NCBI GenBank assembly: GCA_964036195.1
Contig: OZ038451.1
Location: 9,118,529 to 9,182,528 of the forward strand
DNA length: 64,000 nucleotides
Direction of reading: 5' to 3'
DNA from: Sphaerolaimus hirsutus
Taxonomy: Eukaryota; Nematoda; Chromadorea; Monhysterida; Sphaerolaimidae
Part shown: in pieces, positions 9,979-21,100 of the stretch
Layout: every line of letters starts with the position of its first letter
Numbering within the stretch: the first letter of the stretch is position 1
Translations under genes and position numbers: made by a program
Notes under the pieces: generated by a model
Seen by the model: the letters and a program-made list of their open reading frames with translations, nothing else
Told to the model about the DNA's origin: nothing
The model's database searches: none

Positions 9979-10950
9979 TTCGATGGCGGCACGTGATTTT
10001 GTGCAGGCGGGTGCACTTGGAGTGGAGCCAACAGTGTCGTGACTGTGACTGTGGGCTGTCGATTAGCCTGAAGTTGTGTGGTGGTCGATCAATTCGACAC
10101 CACTTGATGAAACCAGGCACGTTGCAGTGCTGGCATGCACGACTGCACTGGCGTAGTTGCGTTGGGCAGGCGTTGGCCGCTGTCCAGCGGTCAGTTGCGC
10201 GTTGGGTAGTGGCGCCGAGTTGTTCGGGCCACTGCGTTGAAATGCCGGGACGCAGGCTTGCGTCAGCCGGCTAGCAGGTCAGTCGCGTTGGCGCACTGGC
10301 GCTGGACCGCAGGTGGCGCTTGAGCTGGCGCGGCAGCGTCAGCTGGATCGCTCCACAGCCCAGTGCTGTGTGAGCGACGAGTCCAGCCGAGTTGACGCTG
10401 GCGGGCGGCTGCTTCCACGCGGTCGCGTTGCGGCTGGGCCGGTCGCGTCCAGCGACTAGCAGCCCAGTGCTGTGACGGCGCCGGGCGCGGCTGCGCTGGC
10501 GCTCGTGTCGGCCTGGCGCGGGAGGCGTCGGCCGGAGGGTGCACGCAGCCCAGTGCTGTGTGTGCGCCGTGCGTGTGGACCGGCCGGACCGCACCTACGC
10601 GGTCGCGATGGCTGGCGCTGGCTGCGTCGACCAGCTGGATCGCTCCACAGCCCAGTGCTGTGTGTGAGCGACGGCTGCGCGGTCGCGCTGCTACTGGGCC
10701 AGTCGCGTCCAGCGACGAACAGCCCAGTGCTGTGAAGTTGCCAGGCGCGGCTGCGCAGGCAATGAGACCGCGGGGCGCGGTCGCGTTGTGTGCGGCTGGC
10801 CGCTGTCGTGCGGTCAGTCGCGTGTTGCAGTCGCGGTGCCGAGTCGTCTCGGACCGCTGTGTGGAAGCGCCAGGCCGCAGGCGAGCTTTGCTGCGGCTGG
10901 CGACACTTTAGACACTATTAGAAAGTGCCTAGTTCCACGGTCGCGGCACC
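9979..10950 (-). other. Gypsy 5' leader with primer-binding site and GC-rich tandem repeats
   Basis: This 972-bp untranslated leader is far more GC-rich than its surroundings. Next to the 5' LTR the sense strand reads TGGTGCCGCGACC (complement of 10939-10951), which begins TGG as expected for a tRNA-3'-end primer site. The motif cagcccagtgctgtg occurs five times (starting 10356, 10460, 10546, 10648, 10720) inside a larger unit repeated about twice with a period near 290 bp. Such a leader could hold packaging, promoter or insulator functions; this is inference. Confidence 0.75.
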
Positions 10951-11244
10951 AAAAGAAGCTTGTCGCCGTGTAGACAAGTTCTTAATTGATTAATTAGTTG
11001 ATTGTGTTCGAATAGGATGGGAGAGCCGGTCAGATATTTATATATTTATTTAGCAAGTCGAAAATGTAGGAAATTCAACAAGCGAGAACCAGACTAACTA
11101 CAAAATGTGTCTGGACGGGAAAACACGAATGCTACACAAAGAGAATTCAAATATGCCGGACGGCGCCAAAATATCGGGGCGCATTCCAGCATTCCGATGC
11201 AAGCGAACCGGGCCACAAGCGCGTGGGACCGGTGTGGTTCAACT
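10951..11244 (-). repeat. 5' LTR of the gypsy element
   Basis: The copy upstream of gag in the sense direction, so the expected site of the element's promoter. It matches the 4803-5096 LTR throughout. Confidence 0.93.
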
Positions 11245-11248
11245 CTAC

Positions 11249-11620
11249 CTAATAAAATTTAAGCCCTGGTTTATCGTTTCTTCCCTGTTTCATTCACTGC
11301 CATCAATTAATTTAAATTTGTAGGCACCTAAAGAGTTTATCTGGCAACAACAAAGACAACAAAACGTCACGTTAGAACACAAGCAAACGAGATAAAGATG
11401 ATTTGAAAAAAATGATCACAGAAGAACGGAAACACGAATAGGAAATGGAAGCATCAGGGAGAAGTTTTTCTTAAATATTTTCCCAAAAATATATCACAAA
11501 AAACACGGAACGTATCACATTTGAATCAATTGGTTCCTAAATTTGATGGCCGAAGGTAATAATAATAATATAGGTAAATATTTTTTTATTTTACATAAAT
11601 GTAATCATTTGGCGTCTGCC
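11249..11620. other. Intergenic, no gene seen
   Basis: AT-rich sequence past the gypsy insertion and DAP3 3' end, with a second AATAAA at 11251-11256. I recognise no exon or repeat boundary in it. Confidence 0.4.
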
Positions 11621-11834
11621 CAGGTGCCAGTTCCGCAAATTGGGAAGTACGAAGTAAAATGGCAAAAGCGAAGTAAAATGGCAAAAGTGAAGTGAAATGG
11701 CAAGTAAATTGGCAAAAGCGAAGTAAAAAAATTAAAATGAAAAGTAAATTCTCTTCGCTTTTGCCATTTTTCTTAACAATTCACGTCGCTTTTGCCATTT
11801 CACTTCTCATTTCTCAATTTGCGGAACTGGCCCT
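11621..11834. repeat. Foldback element, CAGGTGCCAGTTCCGCAA ends
   Basis: It starts CAGGTGCCAGTTCCGCAA and ends TTGCGGAACTGGCCCT. The interior repeats GGCAAAAGCGAAGTAAA on one side and its complement on the other. Close relatives lie at 30831-31046, 44876-45086 and 25748-25953. I could not find a convincing target duplication. Confidence 0.75.
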
Positions 11835-11900
11835 TGTATGATATCTTATTTTAAATGCAATGCGCACATGAATATACTTGAAAAATATTCTAGATACACC

Positions 11901-12534
11901 AGGGGCCAGATTTAATACTCCCTACAGATTTGTAGGGTAGGGCGTACGCCCGATAGATTTTTCAAAGTTCAGCCGCATCGACGCACGTGCACCGAGAGCA
12001 AGGCGGTTCATAAAATACACGAAACTATCCCTTAAGGTCGCCGATATTGCAATATGACTGTTATCGCTTTGATTTTGGCGCGGAAATCACGATTTCGTCA
12101 TTTCGTGGCCGTATGCCAAATCGTTTTTTATTTTATTTTGTCGGGCAGCTTACTCGCATAAGTCGCGCTTTTGTACGCTCGTGCATGCATTGCTTTCTTG
12201 TCGCTGCCCTCATGGTTTCGGTTGCAGACAGTGAACACTAAAAAAGTGACCACCTGACTACACAAAAGCGTGACCTATGCGAGTAACCCGCCCGACAAAA
12301 TAAAATAAAAAACGAATTGGCAGACGGCCAAGAAATGACGAAATCGTGAATTCCGGGCCAAAATCGAAGTGATATACGTGATATTGCATTATCGGCAACC
12401 TTAAGGGATGGTTTCGTATATTTTACGAACCGCCTTGCTCTCGGTGCATGTGCGTCGATGCGGCTAAAGTTTAAAAAATCTGTCGGGCGTACGCCCTACC
12501 CTACAAATCTGTAGGGAGTATTAAATCTGGCCCC
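11901..12534. repeat. Long foldback element, arms about 270 bp
   Basis: The left arm starts GGGGCCAGATTTAATACTCC and is repeated inverted at the right end, which closes CTGGCCCC. The similarity continues inward to about 12180 and 12255, leaving a short unique spacer. The arms differ at scattered positions, so this is an aged insertion and not an assembly fold. The CAGGGGCC ends resemble other hAT-type termini in the window. Confidence 0.85.
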
Positions 12535-12823
12535 AGCTGCCAAGTAAGCAAGTGGACAAGTGACAAGGAAAGTTGTAAGTAAGTAGGCAGATCGCAGTAA
12601 GTAAGTAAACTTATAAGTAAAGTTCTGAGTTTTCAAAATTTTCAATTTTTTAATTTCAGAAAGGTGGTATTATATTTTATTTATTCCTGAAATTATATGT
12701 TCGCAAAATCACCAATATTCACTTATCTTGTACCCTGTCAACTTGCCAAATTGACACCTGTGTCTGCACATACTTGGAGCTGGTGTTGTACTCAACGATT
12801 GGAAAGTGGGAACGGGTTTCATT

Positions 12824-13110
12824 GGCCCTACACACACTAGTTGACAACGACACCAAGTGGCAACTGGTTCCCATCCCAATTCAGAGCCTGCTGACGAGTA
12901 ACACAACGCATTATTGTGTACGCATACTTCATGCCGGCTTCATACATTGCACATATTTACCGCATGTTTTTAAACTCTACAGCTTTATTTGAAACATGAT
13001 TCAACACTTTTGCGTTTAACGCGTTTATCGGAATCATCTGCTTCTACATGCCTTAAATTGTATTGGAACCAGTTGACATTGAGTGTCATTGTCAACTAGT
13101 GTGTTTGGGG
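12824..13110. repeat. Foldback element with ACACACTAGTTGACA ends
   Basis: Begins ggccctacacacactagttg and closes with its approximate inverse caactagtgtgtttgggg. It is a larger relative of 2907-3069. Confidence 0.7.
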
Positions 13111-13139
13111 GGGGGGGGCACTTATCGCGTCATATCATG

Positions 13140-13596
13140 CAGGGACGTATCCAGGATTTTGGAGCGGGGGGCTGCTTGTTTATGGAGCCCCGCCAACGGG
13201 GGGGGGGGCTCAGCCCCCCCCCCTAAAATTTTCCCTACATGGTGGCGGAATAGCGTCATGGCGCTGGCGCCATTCGTAGGCGCCACGCCATGGCGCCATT
13301 GGCGTTTGCGCTGGCGCCAAAAATCGCTAATTTGTATGTAAATATTTATAGGTACATACAAATAGGGCGCTTACACGCCATTTAGTGTAATTTATAGTGA
13401 ATTGAGAGTACGATGACCCATTTTCTGATAATGAAGCTGTGTGGTCGAGAAATGCGCGCTTGCGCGCAAAATTTTTTCATAACACCTTCAAAAGTCGTAC
13501 CAAAAGTCGCATTTTCACCGACTTTTGAGGTCTCACCCGGGAAGGGGGGGGGGGCTGCAGCCCCCCCCCCCCCGCCCACCCCTGGATACGTCCTTG
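13140..13596. mobile_element. hAT-like element, poly-G/poly-C blocks, TSD atatcatg
   Basis: The 457-bp element starts CAGGGACGTATCCAGG and ends CCTGGATACGTCCTTG, near-perfect inverted repeats. The 8-bp duplication atatcatg is exact (13132-13139 and 13597-13604). Near each end a run of G faces a run of C, giving potential hairpins of G:C only. The second complete copy is at 43863-44312. No coding capacity. Confidence 0.92.
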
Positions 13597-13813
13597 ATAT
13601 CATGGTATTTAATGGTGGTTTATTCTCCAGCTCGCGCAAACAAGGGTATTTCGAGGGGTGTGGGGTTGATTCAGGGAAATACGGTTTTCCTTTTCACAAT
13701 ATTCCAAAGCACCAAGAATGTGCAAAGTGCCTACAATGTACGAAAAAAATTTAAATACATTATAATTACTGAATGAACACTAACAAAGTGTGATATGTGC
13801 TCTAAAACAAGTA

Positions 13814-14211
13814 CCGTATTTCCTCGAAATACCCCCAGGGGGTCTATTTTTTCAGATTGGAAATTTTGAGAGGGGGGGGGAGCTTATTCGAGGGGGGGTT
13901 TAATATTTCGTCAGAAATTTTCACGAAATTCATAGTAAAGAGTACACTTTTATATACACAAAACAGGAAATCAACGTGTCCAATTAGGGTATATTTGGAC
14001 ATATCAACGTCTATCGCGACACAAACTAGTACATGTGTAGCTGCAATGCAAACTGCGACCAACATATACATAATGTATACTGCATACATCATGTACATAA
14101 TTCCAGACGGGTATTTCGAGGGGGGGTTTATTTTTTCCCCAGCCCAAAAACACCTGGGGGTATTTCGAGGGGGGTTAATTCAAGGGGGGGGGGTAAATCG
14201 AGGAAATACGG
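13814..14211. mobile_element. CCGTATT-family element with TA target duplication
   Basis: Termini are CCGTATTTCCTCGAAATA and TCGAGGAAATACGG, flanked by TA on both sides. The interior holds several GGGGGTATTTCGAGG units. Other members are at 18261-18485, 29026-29461, 47950-48448 and the variant 54061-54903. A TA duplication is characteristic of Tc1/mariner-like and related transposons, but superfamily placement is inference. Confidence 0.85.
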
Positions 14212-14213
14212 TA

Positions 14214-15192
14214 TACATAAAATAAAAAAGCTGCGTACTTCTATGTTAGCTTTAAGAAAAACAAACATTTGTAAATATGAATAAGGTGCCATGGTACTGT
14301 AAACTACAGTATTCAAATACCATAAATCCTTTAAAAAGTTCCCTGGGCAGTGATTATACATAAGTATGTATTCATCAGTTTTTTTTGTAAACGGCAGTTG
14401 ACTAAAGGGTTTATGGTAATTAGCCGTAGTAGACATGACACGTAAAGCAAGGATAGCTAAAACGATGGACATGGTCACTGCATAAAAAATTACATGTGGA
14501 AGTAAAATTTTGGAATTATGCTGGTTTTAATCCGAACATAAGTGAGAGTGGTGTACTCATCCAGTTCTACAGCTGTCCTTTATCATGCAAAATGAGCATA
14601 AAAATTTCGGCATTTCAAAATTCCAACGTACATGTGTAAATCCGTTTTATGCATTGACCATGCGCAGCACACAAGAATTATTTGATCCCTATCTCAATAA
14701 GCTTTAGTGTATCAGGGTTTATTAACTTGGGTACCGGGTTCATACGCGGTTTTGTCTGCTGGAACAAAAGAAATTAGCTAGGAAAATCCAATCATTACTA
14801 CATTTTTTATTCAAGAACATTAAAAAAGAAATGCATTGTAAACGTGCTTTTTCCTAGGAAAGCGAGAAAGTAAGTATTTTTAGAAATTTAGCTATTTTTA
14901 TGCTTAAAAATCAAAAGGGGACATTTTTCAAGGAACACGTTTTGTAAAAATCCATCAAATATTCAAACAAATGGGAAATTGTCAAATATATACCTAATTA
15001 ATCAATGAAAAAAACATTTTCCGTTCTCAGATACTTGCAAAATCTGAATACATGTAACAGCAAGTGCAAGTATACTTTTTGAGAGTAAATGTCAACAAAT
15101 TTACTCATACTCTAGTGTACATACTTTTTGAGTAAAAGTAATACGTAGATATTCACAATTCAACACCCCAATACTCACCCCCCCCCCAACTT
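14214..15192. other. 3' flank of the SLC7 gene
   Basis: No coding segment was recognised. An AATAAA on the minus strand (14806-14811) lies about 380 bp past the SLC7 stop and is a possible polyadenylation signal for that gene. Confidence 0.35.
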
Positions 15193-18100
15193 TCACTTCT
15201 CCTCCGGCTGCACCCTCTGCACACTGGTCTCCACGGGCAACCCGCCCTCCCCCAGGGCATTGTAACTGCCGCAAGGCGCCGGCTGCCCTACAATGCCCGC
15301 CTCTTGCCCTGCTACCGAGTGCCCTACACCGTAACCGAAATAAATGCACAGCCCTATGGCGAGCCACACGAGTAGGCGGAGCCAAGTGATCGGGTCCAGG
15401 TGCAGCATTAACATCACGTTGATGAAGATTGAACAGATGGGTACTAGGGGGACTAGGGGCACCTGTGGGGTGGGGGGTGAATCGTTTAATTGCGTGGGGT
15501 TTTTTGTTGGTGGATTTGAGGGGGGCAGTAGGCTATGCGGGACAGCAAATTTTCAATCTTACGGTAAATGGTGAGGTGTAATGGATAGTACTTCTTAAAT
15601 TTTTTGCTAAACGGTACTGTCTGGCTATTTTCATATTCATGAAAAATTACGGTACGGTCAATCATCAATCTTGCAGTCAACCAGTACGTTACGGTACACT
15701 TTCAATTTTTGCGGTAAACCGGCACAACAAATATGGAAATACCGGTAAACGGTACCGGTACGCTGCTCGTTACGGTATCCGATAACAAATATGGCTATCA
15801 TCAAAACCAGTCAGTCGAATCAAACACACCTTGAATATAAGCGGGGCCGGATTTTGCTTGTGCGACACAATGACCAGACAGCAGGCTGCGGCACCGCCAA
15901 TTGTTAGAAGTAGCATCACTCCGGCCACTGTGAAATGGCAATATTTTATCTAGGTATACTCGGCGGACCGCAAAGTATGCACCCAAAATTACTTATGTCT
16001 TGGTTTATAACGCGCGAGCAGGATACTTATGTATGCACTTCCACAAAAAGGAAAATATTTTTTAAAAGAAAAAGGCGGAGTCGCGTACAAGCGGCGAATG
16101 TTTTTTCCCGGAACGTTTTTTTAATTATTTTTGACCCATTTTTACTTTAAATATAATGATGACGTCATGAAGGAGTGTTCCTTTCAGAAAAATACATAGC
16201 ATGCGGTCCGCCGAGTATATATATTTATTTTTTACCCATTTGCGTTGACAAAAGTTTGGTTCCGCCTTATGTTATGGTGCCGTAAAAAAATAGCGCCAAG
16301 CACCATGGCGCTTTTACATCACTAGTGCAGGGCTACTTATTAGGCCATGTAGATTTTAAATAAAGTCCCCATAAAAAATTAGCGCGTAAGAACTCCATCA
16401 CAATAATGCAAAAGAGTCTTTGGCCCCGGCAGGGGTCGAACCTGCGACCTTGGGCTTATTAGACCCACGCTCTAACCGACTGAGCTACGAGGCCACATGG
16501 GCGCAAGATTGTGAAAGCCTGATAGAATTGAAAATTTAATTAAGAAATTAAATCAGGAAGTCAACCATGCATAATGATTTTTTACGTTTTTAAAATCGAA
16601 CTTCATTGAATTTCGACAAGAAGCCGTGCCCCCTTTTTATAAACTCTCCAATGATTTTGGGAAAGTACGCACTACAATGCCGCATTACCTCGGAAAAAAA
16701 TGTAAAAAATTGTAGATATTCTGATAAAAATAACTCATAAACAAACTTGCGCGTAAAACCTCATCACACACACAAAATAATGCAAAAAATACTTTGGCCC
16801 CGGCAGGGGTCGAACCTGCGACCTTGGGCTTATTAGACCCACGCTCTAACCGACTGAGCTACGAGGCCACATGGGCACAATGTACAAATTTATCGGGACG
16901 AGGCTACACAAACTTGTTTTCTAAGGCAAGACTCATAGGTACATCAGTTTTGATGTTTGATTGCGCTTGAGTTTACCGTAATGCGTCATTTAATCCCGTC
17001 AACTGCTGCTGGGCACCTTATCTCGGCAAATTTATTTTGAAATTTAAAATTTTGTGGAAAACTTATATGGGCTATTTAATAGGCCATTGCACATTTCGAA
17101 TACCTGTTAACTAAAAAGCAAACAACAAATAAAGTTTATTGAATGTTAATTACATATTTAAATGAAGTGTAAATATGACTTGTCTGTCACATTTAGTGAG
17201 TGGCGCATATTAAGCTTCCATCAGGTTACCGTATTACCTCGAATTATCCCCCCTCGTATGAACCCCCCTCAAAATGTGCTGGGGAAATAATAACCCAACC
17301 ACCTCGAAACACCCCACCCGAAATGATGTACATCATGTATGCAATGCATACATGATGTATTTACCGTATTTCTCGAATTTACCCCCAACTTGAATTAACC
17401 CCCCCCCCCTTGAAATACCCCTAGGTGTTTTCGGGCTGAGGAAAAAATAACCCCCCCCTCGAAATACCCCCGTCTGGAATGATGTACATCATGTGGTTCC
17501 GCCTTATGTTATGGTGTCATTTACATAGGTATTACTTGGAGCGGCTGCGCCCTTGAATAGCCCCCCACTCTAATATTGCAACTTTCCAGACTCAAGATTA
17601 AACCAGGACTTTGGCGCCAAGCGCCATAGCGCATTTTACTTTGGCGCAAGCGCCAAGCAACAACAGGGCGTTTTGTTCCTGGTGCCGTAAAAAAATAGCG
17701 CCAAGCACCATGGCGCTTTTACATCACTAGTGCAGGGCTACTTATTAGGCCATGTAGATTTTAAATTAAGTCCCATAAAAAATTAGCGCGTAAAAACTCC
17801 ATCACAATAATGCAAAAGAGTCTTTGGCCCCGGCAGGGGTCGAACCTGCGACCTTGGGCTTATTAGACCCACGCTCTAACCGACTGAGCTACGAGGCCAC
17901 ATGGGCGCAAGGTACAAATTTATCGGGACGAGGCTACACAAACTAGTTTTCTAAGGCAAGACTCGTACATCAGTTTTCATGTTTGATTGCGCTTGAGTTT
18001 ACCGTAATGAGTCATTTAATCCCGTCAACGGCTGCTGGGCACCTTATCTCGGCAAATTTATTTTGAAACTTGAAATTTTGTGGAAAACTTATATGTGCTA

Positions 18101-21100
18101 TTTTTTAGGCCATTGCACATTTCGAATACCTAATCCTGTTAACTAAAAAGCAAACAACAAATAAAGTTTATTGAATGTTAATTACATATTTAAATGAAGT
18201 GTAAATATGACTTGTCTGTCACATTTAGTGAGTGGTGCATATTTAGCTTCCATCAGGTTACCGTATTACCTCTAATTCCCTTGAATGAACCCCCCCTCAA
18301 AATGGGCTGGGGAAACAATAACCCCCCTCCAAACACCCCACCCGGAATGATGTATTTACATCATGTATCCATCATGTATGTAATGATCCCCCCCCTCGAA
18401 TAAGCCCCCCCCCCCTCGAAATACCCCCCTCAAACTTTCCACTCTGAAAAAATAAACCCCCTGGGGGTATTTCGAGGAAATACGGTATAACTGCTAATTT
18501 GTATTGCAGCTACACAGACTAGTTTGTGTAGCTATTTACGGTTTTATGTCCAAATATATCCTGTTTGGACACATTTATTACCTGTTTAGGGTACGAAAAT
18601 GCCTACTATTTGCTACGATCTTCACGAAAATTTCTGACGAAATAATACCCCCCCTCGAATAAGCCCCCCTCAAATTTTGCTGGCGAAATAATAAATCCCC
18701 ATGGGGGTATTTCGAGGTAATACGGTAGGTGTTTAAGTTTTCTTGTCACATTATATATCACTTGGCAAAATGTTTCCACACTTTTATACCTTGACAACTC
18801 CAGAAATCCATCCCAGTCCCCGAGTAAATCCCTCAAAATAAAAAATCCCACTCACACACTGGTCCAATGTAGGGCTCAGCCCTAAGCGCCAATCCAAAGA
18901 GTAAAAAGTCCACAGTGACAGCCCCCACGGCCCAGGCGACACAAACGCCCGGCGGGAATCTGTCCGGGGGCGATTCGTCACAAGACATTTTGTCACAGAG
19001 CATTATGACAAATGGGCACTTTGTCACAGTTTATAATACCAATGTTTTTATGTTACAGAGACAACTTGTCACTAACGATGGCAAAAAAAGATTCGAAAAT
19101 TCGAAAACATTTTCGAATTTTCGGATTTTTTCAGAATTTTCGAATTTTTATTTCACCCCTAGAAAAAACACTTAAAAATCGATTTATTTTTTTAAAAATT
19201 CGAAAATTCGAAAATTCGAAAATTCAAAAATAGTTTTCGAATTTTTTAGGAAATTCAAGGCGACAAAACACACCGTTGAGTTCAACGTACTAAATAAATC
19301 GACAATTGATACGCGGCGCGTATGGAAAAGCGAAACGTAACAAAAAAAAATGTTGAAATGTTATCCACGGCGGAAGAGGCGGACTTTGACATATCCGTTT
19401 TTATACTGTATTTCCCCGAAATATCCCCCCTCGAAATACCCCCCTCAAAATTTACACTATTAATTTATTTCCCCCCCTCGAAATACCCCCCCCCAATTTG
19501 GTGTATAGAGAATGTAATGCAGTTTGTGATCTGGGAAACACAGAACACACATTAAAAACAATGACTGTGTAGAACAGGGTTTGTATTAGGTTGTCAACTA
19601 AGTAACCTTAATTTTTTGCGTATGTGTGACCGCAAAAAATTAATGTTACTTAGTTGACAACCTAATGCCATCTATGTACTTATATAAGTACAGGGGTGGG
19701 CATCTTCAGTTACCGCTGGGAAAATGCGATAGATTGAGCTACGGTTGAGCTATCAGAATGAAATTTCAACACAATGGAGTAGACTCCATAGGACACCTAT
19801 TCTGAAGTTTGCAACCCAAACGGCCACATTTTGGGTGAATTGTGGAACACACGGTTTTTAGTGTAATTTTGTGACTTGGCGTCACCCATAGGATAAATCG
19901 AGGGTGGCATTTGAGGGGGGGGGGCATCGGTCGTTGGTGTCGTCCCATTCTGTCGTACATCGGCCGATTTTGATGCCTTTTGAGTATGTTGTGGTCGCGC
20001 CTACTACCAAATTCTTTTTTTACTCGAATAGTCCCCCAGTCCCGAGATAAGGGGGGTGAAGTCACAAAATTACACTAAAAACTGTGTGTTCCACAACTCC
20101 TCCAAACTGTGGCCGTTTGGGTTGCAAACTTCAGCATAGGTGTCCTATGGAGTCTACTCTATTGTGTTAAAATTTCATTGTGATAGCTCAACTGTAGCTC
20201 AAGCTATCGCGTTTTTCCAGCGGTAACTGAAGATGCCCACCCCTGTATATAGAGTCTTAAAAAAGACAGTTTTTGTTGCATTTTTTGACATCTGTGATTC
20301 TTGACTACAAACAACAATTGATACTGGGATTTCGAAAAATTTCTGGCAAAATTATACACCCCCCTTGAAATACCCACCCTCGTTTAACCCCCCCCCCAAG
20401 TTTCGACACTGAAAAAATAATACGGTATTTGATGCCAATTTTGTATTTTATTTGACGCCAATTTTTAAACTGTTGTTTTTATTGCCTTCACTCTGTTGGT
20501 GAATTAAATGTATCAATGTGTGAATTAAATGAAGAAGCAGCACACTGGTTTGCATAACTCCTTCCACCATTTTTAATGCTAATTTATGGTAGAAATAAGG
20601 TTATAACAACTGAGCAGAACATGAAGACAGTCCAAATTCTGTGTTTAAAGCTTCAGATTCAATATTTTTCCAAAAAGATTCGAAAATTATTTGAAAAAAT
20701 TCGAAAACTAGCCAAAAAAATTCGAAAATTGCCAAAAAAGATTCGAAAATTCGAAATTCGAAAATTAAATTCGAAATTCAAAAATTATTTAGAGGAAAAA
20801 TTCGAAAATTCGAAAATTCATTTCAGAAAAAACACTTAAAAATTTAAATACTTTTTTTTGACTGTTTGCCATCGTTACTTGTCACTAGTAAATATGTCTA
20901 CAATACTGTGACGAATGCAATTCATTGTGAATTCACATCTACCCGACATTTATAAAGTTGTTTTGGCAATAAATCCAGACATGTTGCTTCCATGTAGGGT
21001 TTGAAATGTACGTTTGTCCAGTTCCACATTACATGTTGGCAACATTTCACATGTCCATCGGTCATGTGTCAAACCGCCCCATGTCAATTCGTCATGTGCC

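Larger units (their letters stand above)
4803..11244 (-). mobile_element. Full-length Ty3/gypsy LTR retrotransposon
   Basis: The element is 6442 bp, read on the minus strand: 5' LTR 10951-11244, primer-binding region, leader, gag-pol 9978-5194, 3' LTR 4803-5096. A 4-bp target duplication, ctac, flanks it at 4799-4802 and 11245-11248. The two 294-bp LTRs appear identical on reading, and the coding frame is unbroken, so insertion is recent and the copy may be competent. In the sense strand the LTR starts AGTTGAACC and ends CTTCTTTT rather than TG...CA; AGT-type LTR starts are known in gypsy-lineage elements. No env frame is present. The base just inside the 3' LTR is not preceded by a clear polypurine tract in the sense strand, which is odd. 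Confidence 0.95.
16258..18260. repeat. Local segmental duplication carrying the tRNA-Ile genes
   Basis: Two related units lie in tandem. Unit A (about 16258-17228) has a left flank, tRNA1, a spacer, tRNA2 and a right flank. Unit B (about 17493-18260) has the left flank of tRNA1 and the right flank of tRNA2 around a single tRNA, plus about 165 bp of extra GGCGCC-rich sequence at 17515-17680. A TAGTGATG-type transposon end (gcttttacatcacta) is present in both units. All of this lies within one intron of the SLC7 gene. Confidence 0.85.
19073..20877. mobile_element. hAT-like element with TTCGAAAA arrays, 1805 bp, TSD cttgtcac
   Basis: Termini are TAACGATGGCAAA and TTTGCCATCGTTA. The duplication cttgtcac is exact (19065-19072 and 20878-20885). 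Both ends are filled with ATTCGAAAATTCGAAA units. Inside it are a separate foldback (19691-20245), a palindrome (19587-19668) and pieces of a CCGTATT element, so it served as a landing site for later insertions. It lies in an SLC7 intron. Confidence 0.9.

Noticed and set aside
5306-9996. Plus-strand open frames inside the gypsy coding region
   Set aside because: They are antisense shadows of gag-pol with no domain content.
14806-14811. Firm SLC7 polyadenylation signal
   Set aside because: AATAAA is expected by chance in AT-rich DNA this long; it was kept only as a possibility in the flank entry.
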